From Zunongwangia sp. ESRF-bin46 (GTDB lineage: Bacteria > Bacteroidota > Bacteroidia > Flavobacteriales > Flavobacteriaceae), in NCBI GenBank assembly GCA_002631855.1, contig NTLF01000014.1:485951-549950 (forward strand): DNA of 64,000 nucleotides. The letters run 5' to 3'. Position 1 is the first letter of the stretch, and each line of letters begins with the position of its first letter. Below, one piece after another: positions 9,089-18,223 of this stretch. A program made the translations under genes and the position numbers. The notes under the pieces are model-generated. The model saw only the letters and a program-made list of their open reading frames with translations, was not told where the DNA came from and ran no database searches.

Positions 9089-9187
9089 TTACCTATTTTT
9101 ATATTTTTGGTAAATAACTACGATTACTACAAGAATAGCAAGGATTAGAAACAATCCGGGGCCACCTATAAATTCTAAAATTTCCAT
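9089..9187 (-). CDS. possible 32-aa single-pass membrane protein
   Basis: This short ORF is below the ORF-track cutoff. It reads MEILEFIGGPGLFLILAILVVIVVIYQKYKNR: a short N-terminus, about 19 hydrophobic residues, then a positively charged C-terminus, which fits a small inner-membrane protein with the tail in the cytoplasm. It fills the otherwise empty gap between queD and the next gene. The ribosome-binding site is not obvious, as is usual in this phylum. No function can be proposed. Confidence 0.45.
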   Translation of the reverse strand: MEILEFIGGPGLFLILAILVVIVVIYQKYKNR

Positions 9188-9229
9188 TGAACTTTTTTTA
9201 AATAATTATTTATCGTTTGTAAAGATTAT

Positions 9230-9745
9230 CTATCCTTCAAATGTATCGATAAATTCTTTATAGAAATCGATAAAAGGTTGCAATACCTGTATCCAATCTG
9301 AAAACTGTAATGAATATTCGGTTATCAGTTTATATACATCGTCTTCGTATTTACCTGTTATTTGCGGTTCAAACGTATCTTTTTTTGCAATTTCATTTAA
9401 AAGAGCAATGGAATTAGAGTTTTTAAGAAAGTTATTGATATTTATATTCCCGCTTTCAATTTTAAACCTTTGATTGTTTTTAGAAAATAAAGTTGTCAAA
9501 TGGCTCCGTGTGGTTAGCTGAAAGGTCAATGATTTTTTTTGTGTTTGTATAACACATGTTATTAACCCATTAAAAGACGTACCAGTTTCATTTTTAATAG
9601 TAATTAAACACCCTTTATATTTTAGCTTTAAGAGATGTATAATATAGGGGCTTCTTGCGCCGCCTCCAAGATCGACCTTTTTTTCTTGAAAAGAATATTC
9701 TGCATTTTCAGTTTCAGCTATTCGTAAAAATTCAAATTCTTTCAT
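9230..9745 (-). CDS. uncharacterised protein
   Basis: I do not recognise this 171-aa protein. It has no signal peptide or membrane helix. The first half is rich in alternating hydrophobic and polar residues (YIIHLLKLKYKGCLITIKNETG, then a stretch resembling beta-strands). The C-terminal 60 residues are rich in aromatic and acidic residues and look helical (ITEYSLQFSDWIQVLQPFIDFYKEF). The gene is 18 nt downstream of the MATE transporter on the same strand, so they may share a transcript. It is AT-rich but has a normal codon pattern, so I take it as a real gene. Confidence 0.75.
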   Translation of the reverse strand: MKEFEFLRIAETENAEYSFQEKKVDLGGGARSPYIIHLLKLKYKGCLITIKNETGTSFNGLITCVIQTQKKSLTFQLTTRSHLTTLFSKNNQRFKIESGNININNFLKNSNSIALLNEIAKKDTFEPQITGKYEDDVYKLITEYSLQFSDWIQVLQPFIDFYKEFIDTFEG

Positions 9746-9763
9746 TCAGTATTAAAACTACGA

Positions 9764-11092
9764 TTATACTTCTTTATCTAAATATTTTCTTCGGAATTTT
9801 ATCACCAATCCTCCAGCACGTATTAACATCCACACAAAAAAGGCAATCCAAATAGCATGTAATTTCAGTCCAAAATAATCTGAAATAAGCAAAGCAGGGG
9901 TAAAGCCTAAGAAGGTAGCAACCAACAATAAATTACGTAAGTATTTTGCTTCGCCCAGGCCTTTAAAAATTCCGTCGAACATAAACGCGATGGCATTTAT
10001 AGGTTGCATTAATAAAACAATCCAAAACACCGAACTGAACAACACCAAAACGGTGGCTTCTTTATTAAAAAGCAGTCCAATTTCATCGTATGCTAAGGCA
10101 CAGCCTGCCATCAAGATAAGCGCTATTAAAATGGCGTATTTGCTTATTTTCTTGCTCAACACCCATAGCGATTTATAGTCTTTTGCTCCCAATAGGCGTC
10201 CGCCAATGGCATTTCCGGCATTTGCATAGCCATCGATAAAGAAACTGAAAAACAACCAAATATTCATTAAAATACTCTGGGCGGCGATGTAATTTTTACC
10301 GTAATCGGTTGCGTAGGCGTTCGCCAAATAAATAGCAAAGTTTAACGCTGCCGTTCGCACAAAAAGGTTGGCCGCCATTAATAGCAAAGGCTTTAATTGT
10401 GGATTTATATTGAAACTCAATTTTAGATGAAACGGTGTTTTTTTCCAGAAAAACCATAAGGCCATCAAAAGCATCACACTTTGGGCTGCTAAACTAGCGT
10501 ATGCTGCACCTTTTAAATGAAGCGGTGGAATAAGCCCTTCTACACCATAAACTAAAAGATAATCTAAAACCACATTCACCAACGCTCCGGTAAGGCTACA
10601 TTTCATCGCCCAATAGGTGTTTTGTAGCCCTCGGAAAATCCCGAAGATGGCAAAAGTGATCAACGTCAACGGATAACCGATGGCACGAATGCGGTAGTAA
10701 TCGGCAGCATAACTTAAAATAAGTCCTTCGGCATTGTATAAACTGAAAATAGCTTCAGCAAAAAAAGCGGTAATGCTATAAATAAAAAGACTCAAAATAA
10801 AATTAAATCCAATGGCCTGCGGAATCAAGGTTTTAACTGCGTGCAATCTATTTGCGCCCAAATGCTGCGAAACAATAGCAGAAATGGCCGTTTTAGTTTG
10901 TGCCACAATCCAAATAATGGCCGAAAGAAATGAACCCACCAAACCTGCAGCCGCTAACGCTTCAATCGAATGCTCTTCCACATTACCAATTATGGCAATA
11001 TCGGTTAGCGATATCAAAGGCTCGGCAATACCGGCAATGATAGCTGGAATTGCAATTTTATTGATGCTCTTAAAACTGACTGTCGTATTCAA
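9764..11092 (-). CDS. MATE family efflux transporter
   Basis: The 442-aa protein has about 12 hydrophobic segments in two related halves, the layout of MATE (DinF/NorM-type) cation-drug antiporters. Diagnostic stretches are IPAIIAGIAEPLISLTDIAI near the N-terminus, AAAGLVGSFLSAI and QTKTAISAIVSQHLGA. The RGLQNT segment after TM5 is typical of the DinF-like branch. The N-terminal Asp in the SLTDIAIIG segment is a candidate cation-binding residue. It probably exports organic cations or drugs using an ion gradient; the substrate cannot be inferred. The GNAT gene lies upstream on the same strand (39-nt gap). Confidence 0.93.
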   Translation of the reverse strand: MNTTVSFKSINKIAIPAIIAGIAEPLISLTDIAIIGNVEEHSIEALAAAGLVGSFLSAIIWIVAQTKTAISAIVSQHLGANRLHAVKTLIPQAIGFNFILSLFIYSITAFFAEAIFSLYNAEGLILSYAADYYRIRAIGYPLTLITFAIFGIFRGLQNTYWAMKCSLTGALVNVVLDYLLVYGVEGLIPPLHLKGAAYASLAAQSVMLLMALWFFWKKTPFHLKLSFNINPQLKPLLLMAANLFVRTAALNFAIYLANAYATDYGKNYIAAQSILMNIWLFFSFFIDGYANAGNAIGGRLLGAKDYKSLWVLSKKISKYAILIALILMAGCALAYDEIGLLFNKEATVLVLFSSVFWIVLLMQPINAIAFMFDGIFKGLGEAKYLRNLLLVATFLGFTPALLISDYFGLKLHAIWIAFFVWMLIRAGGLVIKFRRKYLDKEV

Positions 11093-11131
11093 AGCGAGTT
11101 GATTAAGTGAGCAAAAGTAGTAGTCTAAACT

Positions 11132-11632
11132 TTAAAAGACCAACTCGTAACAATAAAAAGGATGTTCGCTTTGCTTCGGGAAATAAATAGATTCTAATTT
11201 TTGATAGCCGCGAGCTTCGTAAAATTTTTGGTTTCGGTGGTTTTGGCTAAAGGTATCTAAACGTACTGATGTTGCATTGTTTTCTTTCGCAGTAGCTTCA
11301 GCAAAATCCATTAATTTTTTGGCATATCCTTTACGTTGATGCTCAGGATGAATGGCCAATCGATGAATATAATAGTTATTTGCATCTTCAGTAAGCCAGC
11401 TTACATCGTTATACTCTTCGTCTTTTAAGGTTGAAATAACAAGGCTGCCAATTATTTCTTCAGAAAAAGTAAGCACATACAGTTCATTTCTTTTACTATC
11501 GTTTTCAAACGCTTCGAGTGTAGGATACTGCTCATTCCATTGAAAGATGTTTTGTTCTATCATGTTGGCGGCACACGCTCGGGTTATTGTTATAATTTGC
11601 TCAATTTCTGAAACGTTTGCTTTTCGAATCAT
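11132..11632 (-). CDS. GNAT family N-acetyltransferase
   Basis: This 166-aa single-domain protein has the acetyl-CoA-binding motif A, IHPEHQRKGYAKKLMDFAEA (about residues 95-114), including the Q-x-x-G-x-A pyrophosphate loop. YVLTFSEEIIGSLVIS forms the preceding strands, and the C-terminal FYEARGYQKL is the usual GNAT motif B. The substrate (amino acid, small molecule or protein) cannot be read. It is placed upstream of the MATE gene in the same direction. The start is the first Met, directly before a predicted strand. Confidence 0.9.
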   Translation of the reverse strand: MIRKANVSEIEQIITITRACAANMIEQNIFQWNEQYPTLEAFENDSKRNELYVLTFSEEIIGSLVISTLKDEEYNDVSWLTEDANNYYIHRLAIHPEHQRKGYAKKLMDFAEATAKENNATSVRLDTFSQNHRNQKFYEARGYQKLESIYFPKQSEHPFYCYELVF

Positions 11633-11710
11633 TTAATAAAATAATTTAATTGTTTATTAGTTTTAAAGGTTCAAGGTTAATAAAAATTATTATTTTAGCG
11701 ATATAATTAT

Positions 11711-11784
11711 GGGGGATTAGCTCAGTTGGCTAGAGCGTTTGGCTGGCAGCCAAAAGGTCATCGGTTCGACTCCGATATTCTCCA
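11711..11784 (+). tRNA. tRNA-Ala (anticodon GGC)
   Basis: A full cloverleaf can be drawn: acceptor stem GGGGGAT/ATTCTCC (7 bp, with G-U pairs), D stem GCTC/GAGC, anticodon stem TTTGG/CCAAA with loop CTGGCAG (anticodon GGC), and T stem ATCGG/CCGAT with loop TTCGACT. The acceptor stem has the G3-U70 pair, the alanine identity element, which agrees with the GGC anticodon. The discriminator base is A and CCA is not encoded. The gene stands alone on the plus strand and is followed closely by a terminator. Confidence 0.96.
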
Positions 11785-11785
11785 C

Positions 11786-11815
11786 AAACCACCGTTAACG
11801 CGGTGGTTTTTTTAT
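11786..11815 (+). terminator. terminator of tRNA-Ala
   Basis: A 9-bp stem AAACCACCG/CGGTGGTTT with a 6-nt loop is followed by a T-rich tract, directly after the tRNA. On the opposite strand the hairpin lies just past the hydrolase stop codon and may serve that gene too. Confidence 0.85.
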
Positions 11816-12657
11816 TTTATAAAATCTATTGTTGCTTTTACAACCTGCTTAAGTGAATTGGGCATTTTATCATCATTCCATGGATGTTTTGCCTCAAAAA
11901 CGTGGTTGGTACCTTCTATAATTTTTAGTGCACTTTTTGGGTTCCATTGGTGCATTGCTTTTGCTTCTTCAACAGAAACCGTTGGGTCATCACTTCCGTG
12001 AATAATAAGGTGAGGGATTTCTATTTGTTCAACAGCTCGTTGGATGGTGAGTCTGCTTTCATTTTCCTTAAAATCAATATAAAACTGAAAGTGATGTGGC
12101 ATTTGCTGTTTGGTGCGTCCATTTTGGACGTGTTTAACGCCGCTTTCTTCCCATTCCTTGAAATCTGCTGTGCCTTCCTTAAAACGGACCTTATAATCGC
12201 TTACGCCAGCCCAAGTGATGACTTTTTTTACTTTATCGTTTTCCTGAGCTTTTATTAAGGCAATACCGCCACCGCGACTGTGACCAATTAAGGAAATGTT
12301 TTTTACATCTGCTTCTAACATATAGTGCTTAGTGGTTGCAAAAAATTCAATAACCGTTTCTAGATCATCTAGCTCTTTGGTGTAATTGTTTTCGGCAAAA
12401 GCTTCAAGGTCCGGGAAATCGATAGGCTCATCAACGGTGCCGCCGTTGTGGGAAAAATTGAATTTAATGAAGAAAAATCCTGCTTTGGCAAATGCTTCTG
12501 CAACTAAATGCCAAGCGCCCCAATCTTTAAATCCTTTGTAACCGTGACAAAAAATGACTACCGGTTTTGGTTTTTGGTTTTCATTGTAATATACATCGTA
12601 TACAATGGGTTTCTTGTTTTCTCTATGTAGTATTTTGTTTTGTTCAATCATCATCAT
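11812..12657 (-). CDS. alpha/beta-hydrolase (dienelactone hydrolase-like)
   Basis: The 281-aa protein shows the alpha/beta-hydrolase catalytic set: oxyanion segment FCHGYKGFKDWG (about residues 35-46), nucleophile elbow GHSRGG (about 128), acid in HGSDDPTVSV (about 230), and His in GTNHVFEAKHPW (about 257). It has no signal peptide, so it is probably a cytoplasmic esterase or peptidase-like hydrolase. The start overlaps the stop codon of the upstream AddB-like gene (ATGA), pointing to translational coupling. Three consecutive Met codons make the exact start uncertain by two residues. Confidence 0.88.
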   Translation of the reverse strand: MMMIEQNKILHRENKKPIVYDVYYNENQKPKPVVIFCHGYKGFKDWGAWHLVAEAFAKAGFFFIKFNFSHNGGTVDEPIDFPDLEAFAENNYTKELDDLETVIEFFATTKHYMLEADVKNISLIGHSRGGGIALIKAQENDKVKKVITWAGVSDYKVRFKEGTADFKEWEESGVKHVQNGRTKQQMPHHFQFYIDFKENESRLTIQRAVEQIEIPHLIIHGSDDPTVSVEEAKAMHQWNPKSALKIIEGTNHVFEAKHPWNDDKMPNSLKQVVKATIDFIK

Positions 12658-15404
12658 GCTATCTCTTTTTCGGTAAACGGTTCATTTGGGTTACAAATTT
12701 CAAGAATTAACCTTTTTAGTTCATCAGTGAAAGTATCTAATGTTTCTTGCGTAATAATTTGATCTTTTGATCCGCCGCGTGCTTTTTCTCTTTTCCCGAA
12801 TTTTAAAAATCCGCTGCTGAGGTTTTTAAACGAAATAATACCTGCTTCCGCATTATTAATAGGAATTTCTTTATTCATCATTAACGCATACGCTAATACC
12901 TGAAATGCTTTACTGTATTTATAATCTAACGTTATTTCCTCCCAATCCACTAATTCTACATCACCTTGAGCTACTTTTCCAGTTTTATAATCGACAATGC
13001 GTAATAGGCCGTTGTATTCATCCACGCGATCTACTTTTCCTTTAATTTTTACTGGGAACGATAGTTCTGAAACTGCTACTTCAACCTCTAGATTATTTTC
13101 AATAGAAATGATTTTAATTTCATTTCCCGCTTCTATTTCTGAAATTTCTTGGTTGATGAAGTTCTCAATGTAGCGTTTGGCTACTTCAAAAATGATGAGG
13201 CTTTTCCCTTTATTGAAGGTTCCTCCTTTAAACGTTTTTTTAAATTGAGTGGTAACTTCTTCTTCAGTCTTCAATTTTAAAGTCTTTAAAATTTCTGAAG
13301 TTAATAATGTACCCTGAAGTGGTTTATAAAACTCTTCTAGTGTATCATGAACAATAGTACCAAGCGTGTTAGCAGCGACGGTTTCTTCCACTTCTTCGGT
13401 TTCATTGAGTCTTAATATTTTCTGAAAATAAAAGTCAATCGGATTCCGAATGTAGCTCGTAAGTGCTGAAGGGGAAAAGCCTTTTGCAGCAATTTCTTGC
13501 AAACGTTGCATTACTGCATCTGTTTTTTCTATGGTTTTTAATGTTTGTACAGTCGGTGTAATTTTAGGCGATAAAATGGTTTTAGAAAGCGTATGGTTCG
13601 CTTGCTTTTCAATTTCCAATTGTAATAAAAAACGACTTTTTTCTCCCGTGTTTATGCCTTCAGAATGGTTATTGTATAGTAAAGTAACATCCTTTGCACG
13701 TTGTAACATGTGGTAAAAGTGGTACGTGTAGATTGCATCTTTTTCAGTATAAAGCGGCAGGCTGAATTCCTTTTTTAAGTCGTAGGTAATAAACGATGCG
13801 TTCGACTTTCCAGTAGGCAACACCCCTTCATTAACCGAAGTAACAATTATCGTTTCAAAATCGAGTACCCTAGTTTCTAAGACTCCCATAATCTGAAGAC
13901 CTTCATACGCATCGCCTTCAAAATCCAGTGACGTGGTTGCAATGAGTTCGGTAAACAATCCTTGTACCGTTTTTACTGAATCCAAATGTGAGTATGAGTC
14001 GTTCAGGGCATCAATCTTGCTAAAAACTTGATACAACTGATATAAGACAACACGTTCCACAGGGTTTTCTTGAAACTCGCTTTTCAGCTTATTTAATACT
14101 TTTAAACAGTTGGTAATGGCTGTTTTACTATTGTTGTTCCAATCTTTAAATAAAAGTGACACAATATCAGTGTCTTCTTTATCTGAAAACTGCAGGATAT
14201 CGTCAATAGTGAGGTGTGTTTTATTTTCGACATTAATTTTTGACGCTATTACTGAAGCGTTATTCAGCAACGAATTTCCTAACGGATGCTTAATAAGCGA
14301 CAGCACATCTTTATAATAAATTGTTTTAATTTTTTCTGAAACACCTTCAGAAGAAACGGAATGAAGTGATAATGCAAGTTCAAAAAACAAGGTGGCTGGA
14401 AAATTTTTAAGCACGGTTCCCATCGTGACATTTACAGAGTCTAAATTGTCTGGTAGTGAATGCAGCACTGGGATTAACAAGTTTTCATCGGCCAATACAA
14501 TAGCGGTTGAATTGAGCTTTTCCTTTGAATAGGTTGCTAACAATTCACCTACATATTTTGCCTGTCCTATATTTTTCTGCACTTCGACAAAGCGGATATC
14601 TTTCTGCTCTTTAAAATGATTCGAAGTACCAAGAGGTGCGTTGTTTTCAAAATGCGACCAGTTCTTAAAATAGCGTCGTATAAAAAGAGAGGCGCTGTGT
14701 TTTGTGTCCTTTGAAAATGTCTCATCAGCATCCCAATATACTTCTGTATTATCTGTGTTTAGTAATTGCTGTATTATATTTTGTTCAGCCGAGTTCAGCG
14801 CATTAAAGCCTATAAAAGCGTGTTTTTTACTAGGATTCTCACGTATATAAGTATCAATTTTTTCTGAAGCGATTCGGTATACCAGTCCTTGATATGCTAT
14901 CGATTCTTGAAGAAGCATTTCTTTTAAGTTGGTATACAGTTCTAAAAGGCTATTCCAGAATTGTAAGTATTTTTCTATAAGTTCGGTTTTCTCTTCTTTC
15001 AAATTCCACCGCTCCATTGTTTTTATACTTCCTAAGTAATTGAAGAAGTCTTTTGGATTTACTAAATAGCGATCAATTTCATTAAAATCATTTAGTAAGG
15101 TAATTGCCCAAGTGTTGTAGTTTTCAAAACTTTCTTTTTCAGAAAATGAATCGGTATTTAAATAAACCTGATAGCTCTTAAAAAGAAGTTCTGTGCTATC
15201 TAATATAGAAAGACCTGAAACGGTTTCTATAAATTCTTCGATACTTATTATATGGGGTAAAAAAGTAGTTGTTTGCGAATGCTTACTCAAGTAATTTTTA
15301 AGAAAGCCACCGGCACGCTTGCTGGGAAGGATGAGGGTAAGGCTGGAAAGGTCTTCGTGTTTGTTTTTTAAACTGAATAGAGTTTCTTCCAAAAATGTTT
15401 GCAT
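12654..15404 (-). CDS. AddB-like PD-(D/E)XK nuclease / inactive helicase
   Basis: The 916-aa protein opens with a helicase-like fold (LILPSKRAGGFLKNYL) without a clear Walker A motif and ends in a RecB-family nuclease. In the C-terminal region the motif reads KGKVDRVDE then LRIVDYKTGKV, with the active-site Asp and DYKTGK lysine near residues 805-825. This layout matches AddB, which works with AddA to resect double-strand breaks. No four-Cys iron-sulfur cluster like that of Bacillus AddB is visible. The AddA-like partner lies at 18224-21370 on the same strand, with kbl and an OmpA gene between. Confidence 0.85.
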   Translation of the reverse strand: MQTFLEETLFSLKNKHEDLSSLTLILPSKRAGGFLKNYLSKHSQTTTFLPHIISIEEFIETVSGLSILDSTELLFKSYQVYLNTDSFSEKESFENYNTWAITLLNDFNEIDRYLVNPKDFFNYLGSIKTMERWNLKEEKTELIEKYLQFWNSLLELYTNLKEMLLQESIAYQGLVYRIASEKIDTYIRENPSKKHAFIGFNALNSAEQNIIQQLLNTDNTEVYWDADETFSKDTKHSASLFIRRYFKNWSHFENNAPLGTSNHFKEQKDIRFVEVQKNIGQAKYVGELLATYSKEKLNSTAIVLADENLLIPVLHSLPDNLDSVNVTMGTVLKNFPATLFFELALSLHSVSSEGVSEKIKTIYYKDVLSLIKHPLGNSLLNNASVIASKINVENKTHLTIDDILQFSDKEDTDIVSLLFKDWNNNSKTAITNCLKVLNKLKSEFQENPVERVVLYQLYQVFSKIDALNDSYSHLDSVKTVQGLFTELIATTSLDFEGDAYEGLQIMGVLETRVLDFETIIVTSVNEGVLPTGKSNASFITYDLKKEFSLPLYTEKDAIYTYHFYHMLQRAKDVTLLYNNHSEGINTGEKSRFLLQLEIEKQANHTLSKTILSPKITPTVQTLKTIEKTDAVMQRLQEIAAKGFSPSALTSYIRNPIDFYFQKILRLNETEEVEETVAANTLGTIVHDTLEEFYKPLQGTLLTSEILKTLKLKTEEEVTTQFKKTFKGGTFNKGKSLIIFEVAKRYIENFINQEISEIEAGNEIKIISIENNLEVEVAVSELSFPVKIKGKVDRVDEYNGLLRIVDYKTGKVAQGDVELVDWEEITLDYKYSKAFQVLAYALMMNKEIPINNAEAGIISFKNLSSGFLKFGKREKARGGSKDQIITQETLDTFTDELKRLILEICNPNEPFTEKEIA

Positions 15405-15407
15405 ACC

Positions 15408-15447
15408 CTAAAAATAAGAAACGCCCCCGATTTTTGGAGGCGTTTCT
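15408..15447 (-). terminator. terminator after the OmpA-family gene
   Basis: The near-perfect 12-bp inverted repeat AGAAACGCC..../....GGCGTTTCT (arms 15417-15428 and 15436-15447) is followed on the minus strand by TTATTTTT. It separates the OmpA gene from the AddB-like gene. Confidence 0.8.
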
Positions 15448-15472
15448 GATATTTATTTAAGCGTGTTGCTTT

Positions 15473-16873
15473 TTAGTTATCTCTGTTTTTGTTAAGAGAG
15501 ATTTCAACACGTCTGTTTTGTTGTCTTCCAGCAGCTGTATTGTTAGTAGCAACTGGTCTTTCTTCACCGTAACCTTCAGAAGTTAATCTGTTACCAGGCA
15601 TTCCGATTGTAGTTAAGTAATCCATTACAGAAGCTGCTCTTTCTTTAGAAAGCTTCATGTTATAAGAATCACTACCTCTACTATCTGTGTGTCCTTCAAT
15701 GTGGAATACAGTGTTTGGATATTCTTTCATAATATCTGCAATACTCTGTAGTGCACTGTAAGACTCTTGACGGATAGAAGCTTTATCGTAGTCGAACAAG
15801 ATTGTTTTAGAATACTCGTTGATTTCTTTGATAACTTCTACAGTTACTTCTGGACAACCGTTGTTAGCAACAGTACCAGCAACATCTGGACATTGGTCAT
15901 CTTTGTCTAATACACCGTCACCGTCTCTATCTTCGTAAGGGCAACCGTTGTTAGCAGCAGGACCAGCTTCGTTTGGACATTCATCATCTCCATCAGCAAT
16001 TCCGTCACCGTCAGCATCTGGACAACCGTTTAATTCAGCTAAACCAGCTACAGTTGGACAAGCATCTTGTGGATCAGCGATTCCATCACCATCAGTATCA
16101 GGACAACCGTTGAACTCAGCTAAACCAGCAGTTTCTGGACAAGCATCGTTTCTGTCTTCGATTCCGTCACCGTCAGTATCAGGACAACCGTTAAATTCTG
16201 GAAGACCAGGAGTTTCTGGACATTCATCGTTTTGGTCGTAGATTCCGTCACCGTCAGTGTCTTTTCCACCAAATTTAAATAAGATACCAGCAGAGTGTTG
16301 GAAATGTTTTACTCCGTAGTCATCTTCAAATGCGTGTTTATAAGTTGATTGTAGGTTTAATGCTACATTTTCAGCAAACCAGATTTTTACACTTGCTAAA
16401 CCGTTAGCAGTACCAAAACCTATGTCGTCTACCCAAGTGTAACCACCACCAACACCTAGAGAAGGATCAAACCATCCACCAGGACCATTGATTAAGTCTC
16501 TAAAGCTATATCTAATCTCACCATCTGCACCGTAGTAACTTAAGTCATCTACTTTTACATCACCTACTTTGTCAATTCTGTTAATAGTACCAACAGCAGA
16601 AAAAGTAAAACCGCTACCAACATATCTGCTGATTGCAAGTTTAGATACTGAAGGTAAAATATTCCAGTGATCTTCTACATTAAAGTATTCGTCAAAAAGT
16701 TCACCTCTCATTGGTGAAGCTACGGATTGGCCATCCTCTAGACCTACTGGAAAGACGTCAACAGCATTGACACCAATCTCAATAGCCCAAGGGTTGTTTT
16801 CGTCTTGTGCGTTCGCTACGCCAACTCCTAAAAATAAGATGGCAGCAACTAATAAACTGTTAAGATGTTTCAT
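15473..16873 (-). CDS. OmpA-family outer-membrane protein with TSP3 calcium repeats
   Basis: A signal peptide (about residues 1-22, ending VGVANA-Q) leads into a beta-barrel-like domain of about 190 residues. Five calcium-binding thrombospondin type-3 repeats of the form DTDGDGIxDxxDxCP follow (about 205-330), then a C-terminal OmpA peptidoglycan-binding domain (about 345-460) with [19 protein letters not shown] and the NRRVEI ending. It would anchor the outer membrane to peptidoglycan, with calcium stiffening the linker. The 466-aa length is normal for flavobacterial OmpA/OprF-like proteins. The repetitive DNA of the TSP3 stretch creates a false antisense ORF at 15948-16241. Confidence 0.95.
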   Translation of the reverse strand: MKHLNSLLVAAILFLGVGVANAQDENNPWAIEIGVNAVDVFPVGLEDGQSVASPMRGELFDEYFNVEDHWNILPSVSKLAISRYVGSGFTFSAVGTINRIDKVGDVKVDDLSYYGADGEIRYSFRDLINGPGGWFDPSLGVGGGYTWVDDIGFGTANGLASVKIWFAENVALNLQSTYKHAFEDDYGVKHFQHSAGILFKFGGKDTDGDGIYDQNDECPETPGLPEFNGCPDTDGDGIEDRNDACPETAGLAEFNGCPDTDGDGIADPQDACPTVAGLAELNGCPDADGDGIADGDDECPNEAGPAANNGCPYEDRDGDGVLDKDDQCPDVAGTVANNGCPEVTVEVIKEINEYSKTILFDYDKASIRQESYSALQSIADIMKEYPNTVFHIEGHTDSRGSDSYNMKLSKERAASVMDYLTTIGMPGNRLTSEGYGEERPVATNNTAAGRQQNRRVEISLNKNRDN

Positions 16874-16940
16874 ATTCGATTGTTTAATTTTTAAGTGTTA
16901 ATTAGAGCAAAAGTAAGTTGTTATAACTTATAAACAAAGT

Positions 16941-16970
16941 CAAATCTATTAAAATTTTCACAAATACAAA
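16941..16970 (-). promoter_or_regulatory. probable promoter of the OmpA-family gene
   Basis: On the minus strand, TAGATTTG (16941-16948) matches the Bacteroidota -7 box TAnnTTTG, and a TTTG (16967-16970) lies 18 nt upstream as a candidate -33 box. The predicted transcript would carry a leader of about 60 nt before the ATG at 16873. Confidence 0.5.
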
Positions 16971-16992
16971 GCCTTTTACTCGCAAAATTATT

Positions 16993-18195
16993 TTATTCAG
17001 TCTTAATAATATTTAATTTTTTACCTACCTTAATAAAGGCGTTTATGGCTTTGTCCAGTTGCTCATTTGTATGTGCAGCAGACAATTGCACTCTTATTCT
17101 TGCTTTCTCTTTAGGGACTACTGGATAGAAAAAGCCAATAACATAGATGCCCTCTTCCAATAACATGTCGGCCATATCTTGTGATAGCTTTGCGTCATAT
17201 AACATAACAGGTACAATAGCAGAATCTCCATCAATTATATCAAAACCTGCTTCTTTTATACCTTTTTTAAAGTATGCGGTGTTTTCCTGTAAACGATCCC
17301 GTAATGTGGTGTCGGTATCAAGCATATCAAACACCTTAATAGAGGCTCCAACAATTGCCGGTGCCAATGAGTTTGAAAATAGATATGGACGCGATCGCTG
17401 GCGAAGCATTTCGATAATCTCTTTTTTACCAGTAGTGTAACCGCCCATAGCGCCACCTAAAGCTTTACCTAATGTACCCGTTATTATATCTACACGATCC
17501 ATAACTCCTTTTTCTTCTAAGGTTCCACGGCCTGTTTCACCTATAAAGCCTGTAGCGTGACATTCATCGATCATAACCAAAGCATCATATTTATCGGCTA
17601 GATCACAGATTTTATCAAGTGGAGCTACTAATCCATCCATAGAAAATACACCGTCGGTAACGATAATCTTAAAACGAGCTCCATTTTCATTAGCTTTAAT
17701 TAATTGCTCTTCAAGCTCATCCATATTGCTATTTTGGTAGCGATACCGAGCAGCTTTACATAAACGAACGCCGTCGATAATAGAAGCGTGGTTTAAGGAA
17801 TCTGAAATAATTGCGTCTTCCTTCGTCAATAAAGGTTCAAAAACACCACCGTTTGCATCAAAGCAAGCTGCGTATAATATAGTGTCTTCCGTTTGGTAAA
17901 AATCGGCTATTTTTTGTTCCAGCTCTTTATGGATGTCTTGCGTTCCGCAAATAAACCGAACAGACGACATACCAAAACCGTGCGTATCCATCGCGTCCTT
18001 GGCTGCTTGTATAACGTCTGGGTGCGAAGAAAGCCCCAAATAGTTGTTAGCACAAAAGTTGATCACTTCTTGTCCTGTCGAAATTTTAATAGCGGCATCT
18101 TGTGGAGAGGTGATAATGCGCTCTTTTTTAAATAATCCGTCGTTTTTTATTTCCTGAAGTTCTTCTTGCAGGTGTTCTTTAATTTTTCCGTACAT
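16993..18195 (-). CDS. kbl: glycine C-acetyltransferase (2-amino-3-ketobutyrate CoA ligase)
   Basis: Kbl is a PLP enzyme that cleaves 2-amino-3-ketobutyrate with CoA to glycine and acetyl-CoA in threonine breakdown. Family motifs include [12 protein letters not shown] (about residues 51-62), TDGVFSMDG (about 183), DECHATGF (about 212) and the PLP-lysine segment [13 protein letters not shown] near residue 245. The 400-aa length and sequence fit Kbl better than the related KAS/ALAS enzymes, although serine palmitoyltransferase-like homologues share many of these motifs. No threonine dehydrogenase gene is next to it. It starts 28 nt after the AddA-like gene. Confidence 0.92.
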   Translation of the reverse strand: MYGKIKEHLQEELQEIKNDGLFKKERIITSPQDAAIKISTGQEVINFCANNYLGLSSHPDVIQAAKDAMDTHGFGMSSVRFICGTQDIHKELEQKIADFYQTEDTILYAACFDANGGVFEPLLTKEDAIISDSLNHASIIDGVRLCKAARYRYQNSNMDELEEQLIKANENGARFKIIVTDGVFSMDGLVAPLDKICDLADKYDALVMIDECHATGFIGETGRGTLEEKGVMDRVDIITGTLGKALGGAMGGYTTGKKEIIEMLRQRSRPYLFSNSLAPAIVGASIKVFDMLDTDTTLRDRLQENTAYFKKGIKEAGFDIIDGDSAIVPVMLYDAKLSQDMADMLLEEGIYVIGFFYPVVPKEKARIRVQLSAAHTNEQLDKAINAFIKVGKKLNIIKTE

Positions 18196-18223
18196 AATGT
18201 CTGTTTTTTTTCAAGTAACAAAG

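Noticed and set aside
15948-16241. Plus-strand ORF rich in Ser/Pro repeats
   Set aside because: It is antisense to the TSP3 repeats of the OmpA-family gene; its repetition only mirrors the DxDGDG coding units.
15900-16260. Possible CRISPR-like or tandem DNA repeat
   Set aside because: The regular units are codons of the TSP3 protein repeats, with no spacer structure.
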